Below are positions 16,039 to 22,725 of a stretch of 27,550 bases of DNA, piece after piece. A program made the position numbers and the translations under genes. A model generated the notes under the pieces. It made no database searches, had not been told where the DNA came from, and saw only the letters and a program-made list of their open reading frames with translations. The first letter of the stretch is position 1. Each line of letters begins with the position of its first letter. The DNA is from AV17 sp046262735 (lineage in GTDB: Bacteria; Verrucomicrobiota; Verrucomicrobiia; Chthoniobacterales; UBA10450). The DNA lies in the NCBI GenBank assembly GCA_046262735.1, contig JBHEMD010000013.1, positions 1-27,550 of the forward strand, read 5' to 3'.

Positions 16039-16938
16039 TCATTTCGCGTTTGGGAAATAGACATCAGCGGACATGCCGGCGCGCAGCCGGTCGTCGTTAT
16101 TCGGCAGCCGAATCTTCACGCCGAACACCTGCCGGATGCGGTCTTCGACCGTTTGCACGTTACGCGGAGTAAATTCGGCCTGGCGATTAATCTGTTCCAC
16201 GACGCCATCGAAATCTGTGTTCGGAAAGGAGTCGACGCGCAGGCGCACGTGCTCGCCGATATTGATTCGACCCAGCCACGGCTCCGGCACATAAACGCGC
16301 ACCCAGAGATGCTGCGGCAGAAGGAGGGTGGCGACCTCGCGATTGGCAGGGAGCACGTCGCCGACTTTGACACTCAAGACTTCGAGAATGGACTCGGCCG
16401 GCGCAACCACCTGCATCTCGGCCAACTGCGCATCGATATCGGCGAGTTGCGCCCGGGCCTGAATCACGCGCATCTTGGCGGCCTCGACGATTTTCTCCTG
16501 TGCCTGCGCCGCACTGCTCGCGCGTTCCGCGTCCGTCGGAGATACGACCTTGCGCTTCAATAAATCCTGCTGGCGTTGGGCGTCGCTGCGCAAAAACACG
16601 AGCTGCGCTTCCTGCGAATCGGCGTCGCGGATAGCCGATTCGATTTGTGCGGCGGCGAGATCGCCGCGCGCTTTCAACTCGGCCGCATCAAGCTCGACAA
16701 TCGGCTGCCCGGCACGGAGCCGGTCGCCTTCCTGGGCAAAAATTTTCTCTACGCGTCCGGCCATGCGTGGACCGACGTGCGCCTCATCCACTTCGATCGT
16801 GCCGGAGACGGCGTCGCTTCGATTTCCGCACGCCGAAAGAAAAATCAACAACGTCACAGCGGAAAACGCGCATACGATTTCGCGGTTGTAATTCTCACGC
16901 GAGGATTTATTCGCGATTTGCATTGAAGACGGCATCAT
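16039..16938 (-). CDS. HlyD-type periplasmic adaptor lipoprotein
   Basis: This 299-residue membrane fusion protein has a lipobox FLSAC (Cys37) after a hydrophobic segment, so it is probably a lipoprotein. Next come the first half of a lipoyl domain (GTIEVDEAHVGPRMAGRVEKIFAQEGDRLRAGQPIVELD) and an alpha-hairpin coiled coil (about 75-160, Ala/Gln/Arg-rich). The second lipoyl half contains VSVKVGDVLPANREVATLLLP, and a beta-barrel carries WLGRINIGEHVRLRVDSFPN. It resembles YbhG/YhiI. It would link the ABC exporter to the outer membrane; no TolC-like gene is visible here. Its start overlaps the tetR stop (ATGA), with a second ATG immediately after. Confidence 0.9.
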   Translation of the reverse strand: MMPSSMQIANKSSRENYNREIVCAFSAVTLLIFLSACGNRSDAVSGTIEVDEAHVGPRMAGRVEKIFAQEGDRLRAGQPIVELDAAELKARGDLAAAQIESAIRDADSQEAQLVFLRSDAQRQQDLLKRKVVSPTDAERASSAAQAQEKIVEAAKMRVIQARAQLADIDAQLAEMQVVAPAESILEVLSVKVGDVLPANREVATLLLPQHLWVRVYVPEPWLGRINIGEHVRLRVDSFPNTDFDGVVEQINRQAEFTPRNVQTVEDRIRQVFGVKIRLPNNDDRLRAGMSADVYFPNAK

Positions 16939-17564
16939 CGCGTTCGCGATTTTCCGGTCAGCGCGCCTTCCAGAACAATTTTCAGAATGGCGGCGAAGCC
17001 ATCTTTCGGCGCCATTCCTAACTCCTCCATTTTCGGTGGATTCATGATCGCCTGAACAATGGCGAGGAGGATTTCGACCATGACCGTGGCCGGAACGTCT
17101 TTGCGCACCATTCCCGCCCGTTGTCCCTCGATGAAAAGTTTTCCGAAGAAACGCTCGATCAACGCCGCTCGCCGCTGTTCGACAACTTTGAACACGTGCG
17201 GCGCTTTCTGCCGCATGTCGCGAACGAACGGTGGCTTGATCTCATCCAGTTCGCGTTGCGTATTACGGAGCAGTTCGTGCAGCGCTGCGGAGAAGTCGTG
17301 CGGGTGCGCGAGGGTGATAGTGTCGAGCGTCGCCTCAACGGCCGCAAACTTGTCAGCCAGCACTGCCTCGAGCAGTTGGATCTTGCCGGGAAAATGCGCA
17401 TAAAGCGTTTTCTTGCTGATGCCCAGCTCCCGCGCCAGATCGTCCATGGTGACGCTGCGGAAACCGTGACTGAAGAAATGCGTCCGCGCCGCTTCCACGA
17501 TCCGTTGGCGGCCCGAGTCGTTCTTTCGATTCGGCGGCCGCGATTTTTCAGCGCCCTTTCGCAT
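16935..17564 (-). CDS. TetR/AcrR family repressor of the exporter operon
   Basis: The N-terminal TetR helix-turn-helix is clear: RQRIVEAARTHFFSHGFRSVTMDDLARELGISKKTLYAHFPGKIQLLEAVL. A helical ligand-binding domain of about 140 residues follows, ending in a C-terminal region resembling TetR_C members found beside ABC exporters (FFGKLFIEGQRAGMVRKDVPATVMVEILLAIVQAIMNPP). I chose the ATG at 17564, giving 209 residues. A GTG at 17570 would add two residues and start only 4 nt from the dyad at 17575-17602. The gene heads the tetR-hlyD-ATPase-permease set, the same order as cecR-ybhGFSR of E. coli, and probably represses its own operon. Confidence 0.9.
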   Translation of the reverse strand: MRKGAEKSRPPNRKNDSGRQRIVEAARTHFFSHGFRSVTMDDLARELGISKKTLYAHFPGKIQLLEAVLADKFAAVEATLDTITLAHPHDFSAALHELLRNTQRELDEIKPPFVRDMRQKAPHVFKVVEQRRAALIERFFGKLFIEGQRAGMVRKDVPATVMVEILLAIVQAIMNPPKMEELGMAPKDGFAAILKIVLEGALTGKSRTR

Positions 17565-17574
17565 AACCACTTAC

Positions 17575-17602
17575 GGAAACTAATCTGGTATACCTAGTTT
17601 CC
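17575..17602. promoter_or_regulatory. Candidate TetR operator upstream of tetR
   Basis: The 8-bp arms GGAAACTA (17575-17582) and TAGTTTCC (17595-17602) are perfectly complementary. The 12-bp spacer contains the palindrome GGTATACC (17587-17594), offset 2 bp from the centre. The dyad ends 10 bp before the tetR ATG, where bound repressor would block initiation. On the minus strand TTGCCA stands 17 nt before AGATTA, a weak promoter-like pair that overlaps the dyad. Confidence 0.6.
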
Positions 17603-17696
17603 CTGGCAAGAAAAACTTTGGGCATTCACGCTCTCGCGCCAGGCTTATTCTCGCGACCGTCTTGAAAATGTCACAGCTTGCTAAGAGCACTCGAGG

Positions 17697-17836
17697 ATGG
17701 CCGGGTATTCGGGAACGCACCTGGCGCAAAAACTCGGACTCAAACAGGGGCGGTCGATATTAAAGTCTGCGCGGTGGACGAAACCTGGCCAGGATTGAAA
17801 TTGATGATCCGCCGGGAAGAACGAAAATCGAAATAA
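17697..17836 (+). pseudogene. Remnant of a DUF3052 gene (internal deletion and frameshift)
   Basis: From the ATG at 17697 the frame reads MAGYSGTHLAQKLGLKQG, the characteristic DUF3052 N-terminus. In another frame, 17753-17836 reads VDIKVCAVDETWPGLKLMI followed by RREERKSK and TAA, the characteristic DUF3052 C-terminus (VCAVDETWSGL...). Full family members are about 140 residues; only about 20 plus 27 remain, in two frames. The central part is deleted and the gene cannot make a functional protein. Family assignment is from recall of the conserved ends. Positions 17603-17696 show no gene. Confidence 0.75.
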
Positions 17837-17858
17837 CCTCACCGGGCGCTTGAACGAA

Positions 17859-18263
17859 ATGAAAACGCGATATTTCGACCACATTGATTTGCGAGTAAGC
17901 GACATGGAAGAAGCGAGGAAGTTCTACGGGAAACTTCTGCCGGCGCTCGGATTTACGCGCGATCGGTCCGACCAGGAATGGGGAACATTCTATGCTGTCG
18001 GCGGAGATCGGCCGTCGCCGTTCTTTGGGTTCACGGAAGATCGACAACATCAACGGAGCGGGACGCGCATCGCTTTTTGGGCAGAGAGCCGAGCGGAAGT
18101 TGATCGCATCGCCAGGCTCGTCCGCGAGATCGGCGGCAAAAATCTGGAAGGGGCCGAGCTCTGCGCCGAGTACAACCCAGGCTACTATGCTTTCTTTTTT
18201 GAGGACCCGGAGGGGAACAAACTGGAAATTTGCCACCGCGAAAATCCGGTGATCGCGGAGTAG
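17859..18263 (+). CDS. VOC superfamily (glyoxalase-like) protein
   Basis: This 134-residue vicinal-oxygen-chelate domain protein has the paired beta-alpha-beta modules: YFDHIDLRVSDMEEARKFYGKLLPALGF in the first half, and EVDRIARLVREIGGKNLEGAELC... then YYAFFFEDPEGNKLEI in the second. His8 and the Glu in LEI are candidate metal ligands. The substrate is unknown (glyoxalase, dioxygenase or resistance-type). I chose the ATG at 17859 rather than the TTG at 17850, because it directly precedes the conserved domain. It lies 22 bp after the DUF3052 remnant. Confidence 0.88.
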   Translation: MKTRYFDHIDLRVSDMEEARKFYGKLLPALGFTRDRSDQEWGTFYAVGGDRPSPFFGFTEDRQHQRSGTRIAFWAESRAEVDRIARLVREIGGKNLEGAELCAEYNPGYYAFFFEDPEGNKLEICHRENPVIAE

Positions 18264-18284
18264 GCTTTGTCGCGAGAGGCAGGG

Positions 18285-18330
18285 TCGGGGCGCTGCGCCG
18301 ATCGGAGGCCGCAGCGCGGCGTCCCTCCCA
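18285..18330. repeat. REP-like palindrome upstream of the DUF2127 gene
   Basis: GCGCTGCG (18290-18297) pairs with CGCAGCGC (18310-18317), flanked by AGGGTCGGG and CGTCCCTCCC, which partly extend the pairing. It occupies the 184-bp gap between the VOC and DUF2127 genes. I see no other feature in 18264-18447. Confidence 0.5.
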
Positions 18331-18447
18331 ATGCGCGGGCTGGAGCCCGGTGTTAGGATCGAACGTGGTGCGTGCGCCGCCGGAATGCGCCTTGCTCATT
18401 GGAATCCCATCATTGCGGAACAAACGAAGTTCGGCGAACAGTCACCG

Positions 18448-18987
18448 ATGAGCGACCCTGCGCATGTCCCTGCGATTGTGCAGGAGCCGCGGCGCCACCG
18501 CTATCTTAAGCTGATCGCGCTCTTTAAGATCTCCAAAGGACTGCTTCTTTTTGTGCTCGGCTTTTCGCTCCTCTTCCTCAACAGCCGCCCGGCCTGGCTC
18601 GATCAAATTTCCAATTGGACGGATGACCAGATTCTGCTCTACCACAGCCGGCCGGTGCATTTTCTCCTCACGAAGCTGCAGGATGCGCTGGCCGGAGGCG
18701 GGGTGTTGCGCGCCACGGGCTTGCTCTCGCTCTTTTATTGCGCGGTGCTTTTTACGGAAGGATTTGGCGTGTATTTCGAGAAACGCTGGGCGGAATGGCT
18801 GATGATCTTCGCCACCGGGGCACTCATACCCGTGGAGGTGCGCCATCTCTGGCACCGGCCGGGTCTGGTCGCCTTAATCATTCTTCTGGCAAACTGTTTC
18901 ATTGTCTGGTTTTTGTATCTGGTGCTGAAACGTGATCGGGCGGAGGTGCGCGTCGAACACAAACCCGATCTCGTCGAGACCCGGTAG
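18448..18987 (+). CDS. DUF2127 membrane protein
   Basis: The 179-residue protein starts at the ATG at 18448 (MSDPAHVPAIVQEPRRHRYL). The frame is open further upstream, but that stretch overlaps the repeat region and has no conserved sequence. LKLIALFKISKGLLLFVLGFSLLFL is the DUF2127 N-terminal membrane helix. Then come a loop, LRATGLLSLFYCAVLFTEGFGVYFEKRWAEWLMIFATGALIPVEVRHL, and a last helix LVALIILLANCFIVWFLYLVL. That makes about four membrane segments, as in the family. The function is unknown. Confidence 0.87.
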   Translation: MSDPAHVPAIVQEPRRHRYLKLIALFKISKGLLLFVLGFSLLFLNSRPAWLDQISNWTDDQILLYHSRPVHFLLTKLQDALAGGGVLRATGLLSLFYCAVLFTEGFGVYFEKRWAEWLMIFATGALIPVEVRHLWHRPGLVALIILLANCFIVWFLYLVLKRDRAEVRVEHKPDLVETR

Positions 18988-19056
18988 GCCAAAATTGCGG
19001 CTTGCCCGGTTCAACCGCAAACGCGACGCTCCCGTTGGCGTCTCGATGAGCCGGCC

Positions 19057-20163
19057 ATGATAACGCCCGCGCGATTTTCCTATGGCGTGCTCGTCCTCAC
19101 GATCGTGCTGGCGGGGGTTTTGCATCTCGGCGCGCCGCTTCTGGTCGTGCTCTTTTCCTATTTCGCGCTGCGTCAGCTTTATTATCTGACGCGGCGAAAG
19201 TGGCTCGCGCTCGTCCTTTTTATTGTGCTCGTGGCGGGGCTGGCGGTGGCGGCGGTTTATTTTACGCGAGTGGCGATCCGGGCTTTGCCCGATCTCGCGG
19301 GGACCTCGATCCCGTCGGCGACAGCCTGGGCGCAAAAGCGCCAGATCGAACTGCCCTTCACCGATTTCGAAAGCTTGCGTGCAGTCGTGATCGATACGTT
19401 CCGGCAGGAGGCGCAATATCTTCGCGGCGTCGCGCATTTTGCTCGGAGCACGATCAGGACACTCGTGTTTTGCATGATTGGAATCGTGGCGGCGGCCAGT
19501 CTCTTTTTGAAGCGCGGGTTCCATGACGCTTCGTCGCGATCGGTCACGAACAATCTTTATGCCCTTTGCACGGATGAGGTGGCGAAGCGGTTCCGCGATT
19601 TTTACCGAAGTTTCGCCGTTGTGATGGGAGCGCAACTGACGATCTCGCTGATCAATACCGCATTGAGCGGCGCTTTTCTGGTCGCCATTCGCCTGCCGCA
19701 GGCGCCACTGCTCATCGCCGTTACTTTTCTCTGCGGCCTGGTGCCGATCGTCGGCAACCTGGTGAGTAACATCATCATCGTGTTCGTTGCCCTGACCGTT
19801 TCGCTGAAACTGGCAATCGCCGCGCTGGTCTTTTTGGTTGTCATCCACAAACTGGAATATTTTCTGAACAGCAAGATCATCGGTGGACGAATTCGTAACC
19901 CGGTCTGGTTGACCTTGATCGCGCTGGTCATCGGCGAACGGCTGATGGGAATTCCCGGTCTGATCCTCGCGCCGGTCGTGCTCAATTATCTGCGCGTCGA
20001 AACTCTAAAGATCGAAGTGCCGCAGAATACTATCTCAGCTTCCAGCGAGCGAATTGTCTCGAGTGAGCCAGGCGGCCCCGCAGGACCCGTCTCGGAGCCT
20101 ACGGCTTCGGCGACGTCGCCGCGGCCGGTTTCTTCTCTTTCTCCTCCGGCGAGGCGAGATTGA
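19057..20163 (+). CDS. AI-2E family (PerM-like) transporter
   Basis: The 368-residue polytopic protein has the AI-2E/PerM family layout. Two or three N-terminal helices precede a soluble helical segment (about 70-125, with LPDLAGTSIPSATAWAQKRQ). The conserved C-terminal block follows: LICGLVP-like FLCGLVPIVGNLVSNIIIVFVAL, HKLEYFLNSKIIGGRIRNPVWLTLIALVIGE, then GIPGLILAPVVLNYLR. The transported solute is not known; most members do not move AI-2. The final 40 residues (Ser/Pro/Gly-rich) are not conserved. Their codons overlap the 3' end of the convergent DUF4412 gene by 65 bp. The 69-bp gap before the start contains TTGCGG/CCGCAA (18995-19000, 19015-19020). Confidence 0.88.
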   Translation: MITPARFSYGVLVLTIVLAGVLHLGAPLLVVLFSYFALRQLYYLTRRKWLALVLFIVLVAGLAVAAVYFTRVAIRALPDLAGTSIPSATAWAQKRQIELPFTDFESLRAVVIDTFRQEAQYLRGVAHFARSTIRTLVFCMIGIVAAASLFLKRGFHDASSRSVTNNLYALCTDEVAKRFRDFYRSFAVVMGAQLTISLINTALSGAFLVAIRLPQAPLLIAVTFLCGLVPIVGNLVSNIIIVFVALTVSLKLAIAALVFLVVIHKLEYFLNSKIIGGRIRNPVWLTLIALVIGERLMGIPGLILAPVVLNYLRVETLKIEVPQNTISASSERIVSSEPGGPAGPVSEPTASATSPRPVSSLSPPARRD

Positions 20164-20812
20164 TGTCGGGCACTTGTATTTCGCGGAAATCTTTCGGCAC
20201 GGCAAACTCAGTCTCGTTCAGCGGAGCCTGATTCACCGACACAACCGTGGTCGTGACTTCATTATCGCTCATCGACATGGTGGTTTTGATCGGCAATGCC
20301 GGGAAATCGCGATAATCGGGCAGACCGAGGTTGTTCGTCTGCCACATCTGTGGATTGAGCGACTGCAGTTGTTTGAGGATCGCGGTCCCATCGGGGTAAT
20401 TCGGCGCCAGCCAGTAGGTCGCCTTGAAGTTCGGCGTCTCGCAAACGTATTGCTCGGTTTCGTACGCGCCGATCATTTCTTTCTTTCCCGTTGGCGTAAG
20501 CTTGGCTTTGGCAGCCGGCGCGTCCTTGGTGTTGAACTTGCCGATCATTTCGGCGGCGGCTTTCATTTTTTCAGCCGAAATCCGCACCACGGTTTTGCGG
20601 TCGTTCATCAGGTTGGTCATTTCGCCGGTCCGGCCGTCGATGATTGTGGTGACGTTCGGCGAACCGTCGATTCGTGCCTTGTCTCCCTTGATTTTGACTG
20701 TCATTTGACCGGCCTGACCGCCGCCTTCGACTTTTTGAACAATAGTGAGATCGGCTCGGGCAGAGAGAAGTAAGCAAACATTTAAGATCAAAGGCAAACC
20801 CGCGATTTTCAT
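20099..20812 (-). CDS. DUF4412-type secreted protein
   Basis: The 237-residue protein runs from the ATG at 20812 (MKIAGLPLILNVCLLLSARA, a signal peptide). The frame is open further upstream, but that part reads through the promoter region and has no signal-like start. The mature part opens DLTIVQKVEGGGQAGQMTVKIKGDKARID and has IIDGRTGEMTNLMNDRKTVVRI, the pattern of DUF4412 lipocalin-like periplasmic proteins. It ends in a charged Glu/Lys/Pro tail (SPEEKEKKPAAATSPKP). The function is unknown. The last 65 bp overlap the end of the AI-2E gene on the other strand. Confidence 0.8.
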   Translation of the reverse strand: MKIAGLPLILNVCLLLSARADLTIVQKVEGGGQAGQMTVKIKGDKARIDGSPNVTTIIDGRTGEMTNLMNDRKTVVRISAEKMKAAAEMIGKFNTKDAPAAKAKLTPTGKKEMIGAYETEQYVCETPNFKATYWLAPNYPDGTAILKQLQSLNPQMWQTNNLGLPDYRDFPALPIKTTMSMSDNEVTTTVVSVNQAPLNETEFAVPKDFREIQVPDINLASPEEKEKKPAAATSPKP

Positions 20813-20937
20813 AACGTCAGTAGCTAGACCGCACCGATGGAAAGCGCAAGCGCGGCCGCGCGCCTGTGCCAACCTTTGTCTGCATTTCATCGCTGAAAAA
20901 ATTCGACGCGACCATAGCAAGGGCTTTGATTGGGCAA

Positions 20938-21858
20938 ATGAAAACCACCGCCGCCGTCGTCACATTGGCCGCTGCGCTCGCCGCCAGCAATGTGATCGCG
21001 CAACAGGATAGCTGCCAACTCACCGCCAATGACGTCTTAACCTCATGCCAGAACGCGGCCCAAAGCGATTACCAACTGGCGCTGGCGAATTGCGACAATG
21101 TTTCGAAACGCGGAGCGCAGAAAACGTGCCGGCAGACGGCAGCCGAAGATCTGGCCGCCGCCCAGCAAACCTGCACCGATCAGTCCAACGCGCGGGTCGC
21201 AGCATGCCAGCGTTTTGGACCGGCTCCCTACGATCCGGTGATCAAGCCGTCCAACTTTGTTAGCGGCGTCAACAATCCTTATTTTCCGTTACCTCCGGGA
21301 ACAATCTACGTTTACGAAGGCCAGACCGTCGATGGTTTTGAGCACGACGAGTTTGCGGTCACCCACAACACCAGAACAATCCTCGGCGTCACCTGCGTGG
21401 AAGTTCACGACACTGTCCTGACCGACGGGGTCTTGACTGAAGACACCCTCGATTGGTTTGCGCAGGATAAGGACGGTAACGTTTGGTATTTCGGTGAGAA
21501 CACTCACGAGCTCGAAGATGGTTTGATTACGACAATCGACGGCACATTTATGGCGGGCGTGGACAGCGCGAAGCCCGGGATCGTCATGAAAGCGCATCCG
21601 GCGATTGGCGATTTTTACCGCCAGGAATTCTCCCTCGCTAATGCCGAGGACTACGCTGAGACGCTTAGTTTGAATGAAACCGTCACGGCCGGCGGCCGGA
21701 CTTACACTAACTGCCTGCAGTCGGAGGAGACAACCCCGCTGGAGACCGACCTGCTTGAGTTCAAATACTACGCTCCCGGGGTGGGCAACGTCCTGGAGGT
21801 TGACGGGATCACCGGCGATCGGCTCGAGCTGGTGGAAATCAGGACGAACTCAGAGTAG
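20938..21858 (+). CDS. Secreted protein with a symmetric six-cysteine helical hairpin
   Basis: The 306-residue protein runs from the ATG at 20938 (MKTTAAVVTLAAALAASNVIA, a signal peptide). An in-frame start at 20866 would bury the signal. Residues 22-91 are Ala/Gln-rich and helical, with Cys at 26, 37, 52, 64, 79 and 90. Each pair 26+90, 37+79 and 52+64 sums to 116, so the pattern is symmetric about residue 58, near a KRG turn. The remaining 210 residues (SNFVSGVNNPYFPLPPGTIYVYEG..., then DTLDWFAQDKDGNVWYFGE) form a beta-rich domain. I recall similar sequences in uncharacterised secreted bacterial proteins but cannot name the family. It is divergent from the DUF4412 gene. Confidence 0.82.
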   Translation: MKTTAAVVTLAAALAASNVIAQQDSCQLTANDVLTSCQNAAQSDYQLALANCDNVSKRGAQKTCRQTAAEDLAAAQQTCTDQSNARVAACQRFGPAPYDPVIKPSNFVSGVNNPYFPLPPGTIYVYEGQTVDGFEHDEFAVTHNTRTILGVTCVEVHDTVLTDGVLTEDTLDWFAQDKDGNVWYFGENTHELEDGLITTIDGTFMAGVDSAKPGIVMKAHPAIGDFYRQEFSLANAEDYAETLSLNETVTAGGRTYTNCLQSEETTPLETDLLEFKYYAPGVGNVLEVDGITGDRLELVEIRTNSE

Positions 21859-21914
21859 CGGCGACAAAAATCGCTTGGCAGCCGCGCCAGCGCGCGGCAC
21901 GTTAATCGCCGCGC

Positions 21915-21988
21915 GCGGGTGTAGCTTAGTGGTAAAGCTGTAGCCTTCCAAGCTACTGACGAGGGTTCGATTCCCTTCACCCGCTCCA
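21915..21988 (+). tRNA. tRNA-Gly (anticodon TCC)
   Basis: A complete 74-nt cloverleaf. The acceptor stem is GCGGGTG (21915-21921) paired with CACCCGC (21978-21984). The D-arm starts TAGCTTAGTGGTAAAGC. The anticodon stem GTAGC/GCTAC encloses loop CTTCCAA with anticodon TCC at 21947-21949. The T-arm is GAGGGTTCGATTCCCTT. Discriminator T85 is followed by an encoded CCA (21986-21988). It reads GGA and, by wobble, GGG glycine codons. Its last seven bases also form part of a 17-bp inverted repeat (21982-22028). Confidence 0.98.
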
Positions 21989-22028
21989 GCCCTCGCTTGG
22001 AGCGTAGCGCAAAGCGAGGGCTGGAGCG
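21982..22028. repeat. 17-bp perfect inverted repeat starting inside the tRNA 3' end
   Basis: CGCTCCAGCCCTCGCTT (21982-21998) is the exact reverse complement of AAGCGAGGGCTGGAGCG (22012-22028), with a 13-nt loop. The left arm includes the last acceptor-stem bases, the discriminator and the CCA of tRNA-Gly. No T-run follows, so it is not a standard intrinsic terminator. It may be a REP-like element inserted at the tRNA end, or a 3'-processing hairpin. Confidence 0.85.
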
Positions 22029-22029
22029 C

Positions 22030-22141
22030 CCGCCGTAGCCTTGCGCGAAGGCGGACCGACTTAACCCGCAAGCTATGCCTGGCAGAACAACTTAAAGTAG
22101 GACAACCGTTTCGCTTGTCCGGGCAAGCCTGAGGCTTACGC
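22030..22141. repeat. Cluster of short palindromes between tRNA-Gly and pgsA
   Basis: Small hairpins include GCCTT-GCGCG-AAGGC (22038-22052) and GGACAA/TTGTCC (22100-22105 and 22115-22120), with GTAG and CTACC fragments at the edges resembling the borders of the other repeats here. I see no gene in 22029-22146. It is probably a degenerate mosaic of the same repeat family and may end transcription of pgsA from the right. Confidence 0.4.
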
Positions 22142-22146
22142 TACCT

Positions 22147-22725
22147 TTACTGCTCGGGGGCAATCAGCTCGCGATGTCGCCACGCGTATCCCAGGCCGGA
22201 ATAGATCGTGAGCGCGACCGTAATCCAGACCAGCACTCTGCCCGCCTCGTGCCAGGCGCTGAACCACCATGTCGATCTTGGATCGATGTAGCGCAGCTCG
22301 CTCAACGACAGCAACCCAAGAAAGAAAATTACGGTCACTACCTGCCACGACGTTTTCTGTTTCCCCAGCTGTTCCGCCGGCAGGATGCGGCCTTGTGCCG
22401 TCGCCATCATCCGCAAACCGGTGACGAGAAAATCGCGCGCCACCACCGTAATCGCGGCCCACGCGGGAATGGCCTTGAGCGGCACCAGCGAAATAAATGC
22501 GGCCGCGATCATGATTTTGTCCACCAACGGGTCCATCAATTTCCCAAAATTCGTGACCCACGAATAGCGGCGCGCGATTTCGCCATCGACAAAATCGGTC
22601 ACGCCCGCAACGAGAAAAATGATGAGCGCCGTTGTGCGCGCGTATTGCCAGGAGGAATTCAGCGCGAGCACGAAAAGCACGGTCAGCAACAACCGGCTCA
22701 GTGTTAATCGGTTCGCCCAGTTCAT
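22147..22725 (-). CDS. pgsA: CDP-diacylglycerol--glycerol-3-phosphate 3-phosphatidyltransferase
   Basis: This membrane enzyme makes phosphatidylglycerol phosphate from CDP-diacylglycerol and glycerol-3-phosphate, the first committed step to phosphatidylglycerol. The 192-residue length is typical. The N-terminus NWANRLTLSRLLLTVLFVLAL is characteristic of PgsA. The CDP-alcohol phosphotransferase motif D-x2-D-G-x2-A-R-x8-G-x3-D-x3-D is complete in TDFVDGEIARRYSWVTNF followed by GKLMDPLVDK. Four to six hydrophobic segments fit the fold. The start overlaps the moaE stop as ATGA, so it is probably translated from the moaE transcript, although the two pathways are unrelated. Confidence 0.93.
   Translation of the reverse strand: MNWANRLTLSRLLLTVLFVLALNSSWQYARTTALIIFLVAGVTDFVDGEIARRYSWVTNFGKLMDPLVDKIMIAAAFISLVPLKAIPAWAAITVVARDFLVTGLRMMATAQGRILPAEQLGKQKTSWQVVTVIFFLGLLSLSELRYIDPRSTWWFSAWHEAGRVLVWITVALTIYSGLGYAWRHRELIAPEQ

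Noticed and set aside
17570..17640. A strong sigma-70 promoter for tetR
   Set aside because: Only TTGCCA-N17-AGATTA is present, and the -10 match is poor, so it is mentioned with the operator and not called separately.
19057..20163. Quorum-sensing AI-2 exporter
   Set aside because: The family name is historical; nothing in the sequence or context (no luxS or lsr genes) supports AI-2 transport.
21982..22028. Integration (att) site of a genomic island at tRNA-Gly
   Set aside because: The repeated tRNA end is inverted and only 13 nt away, not a distant direct repeat, and no integrase gene is visible.
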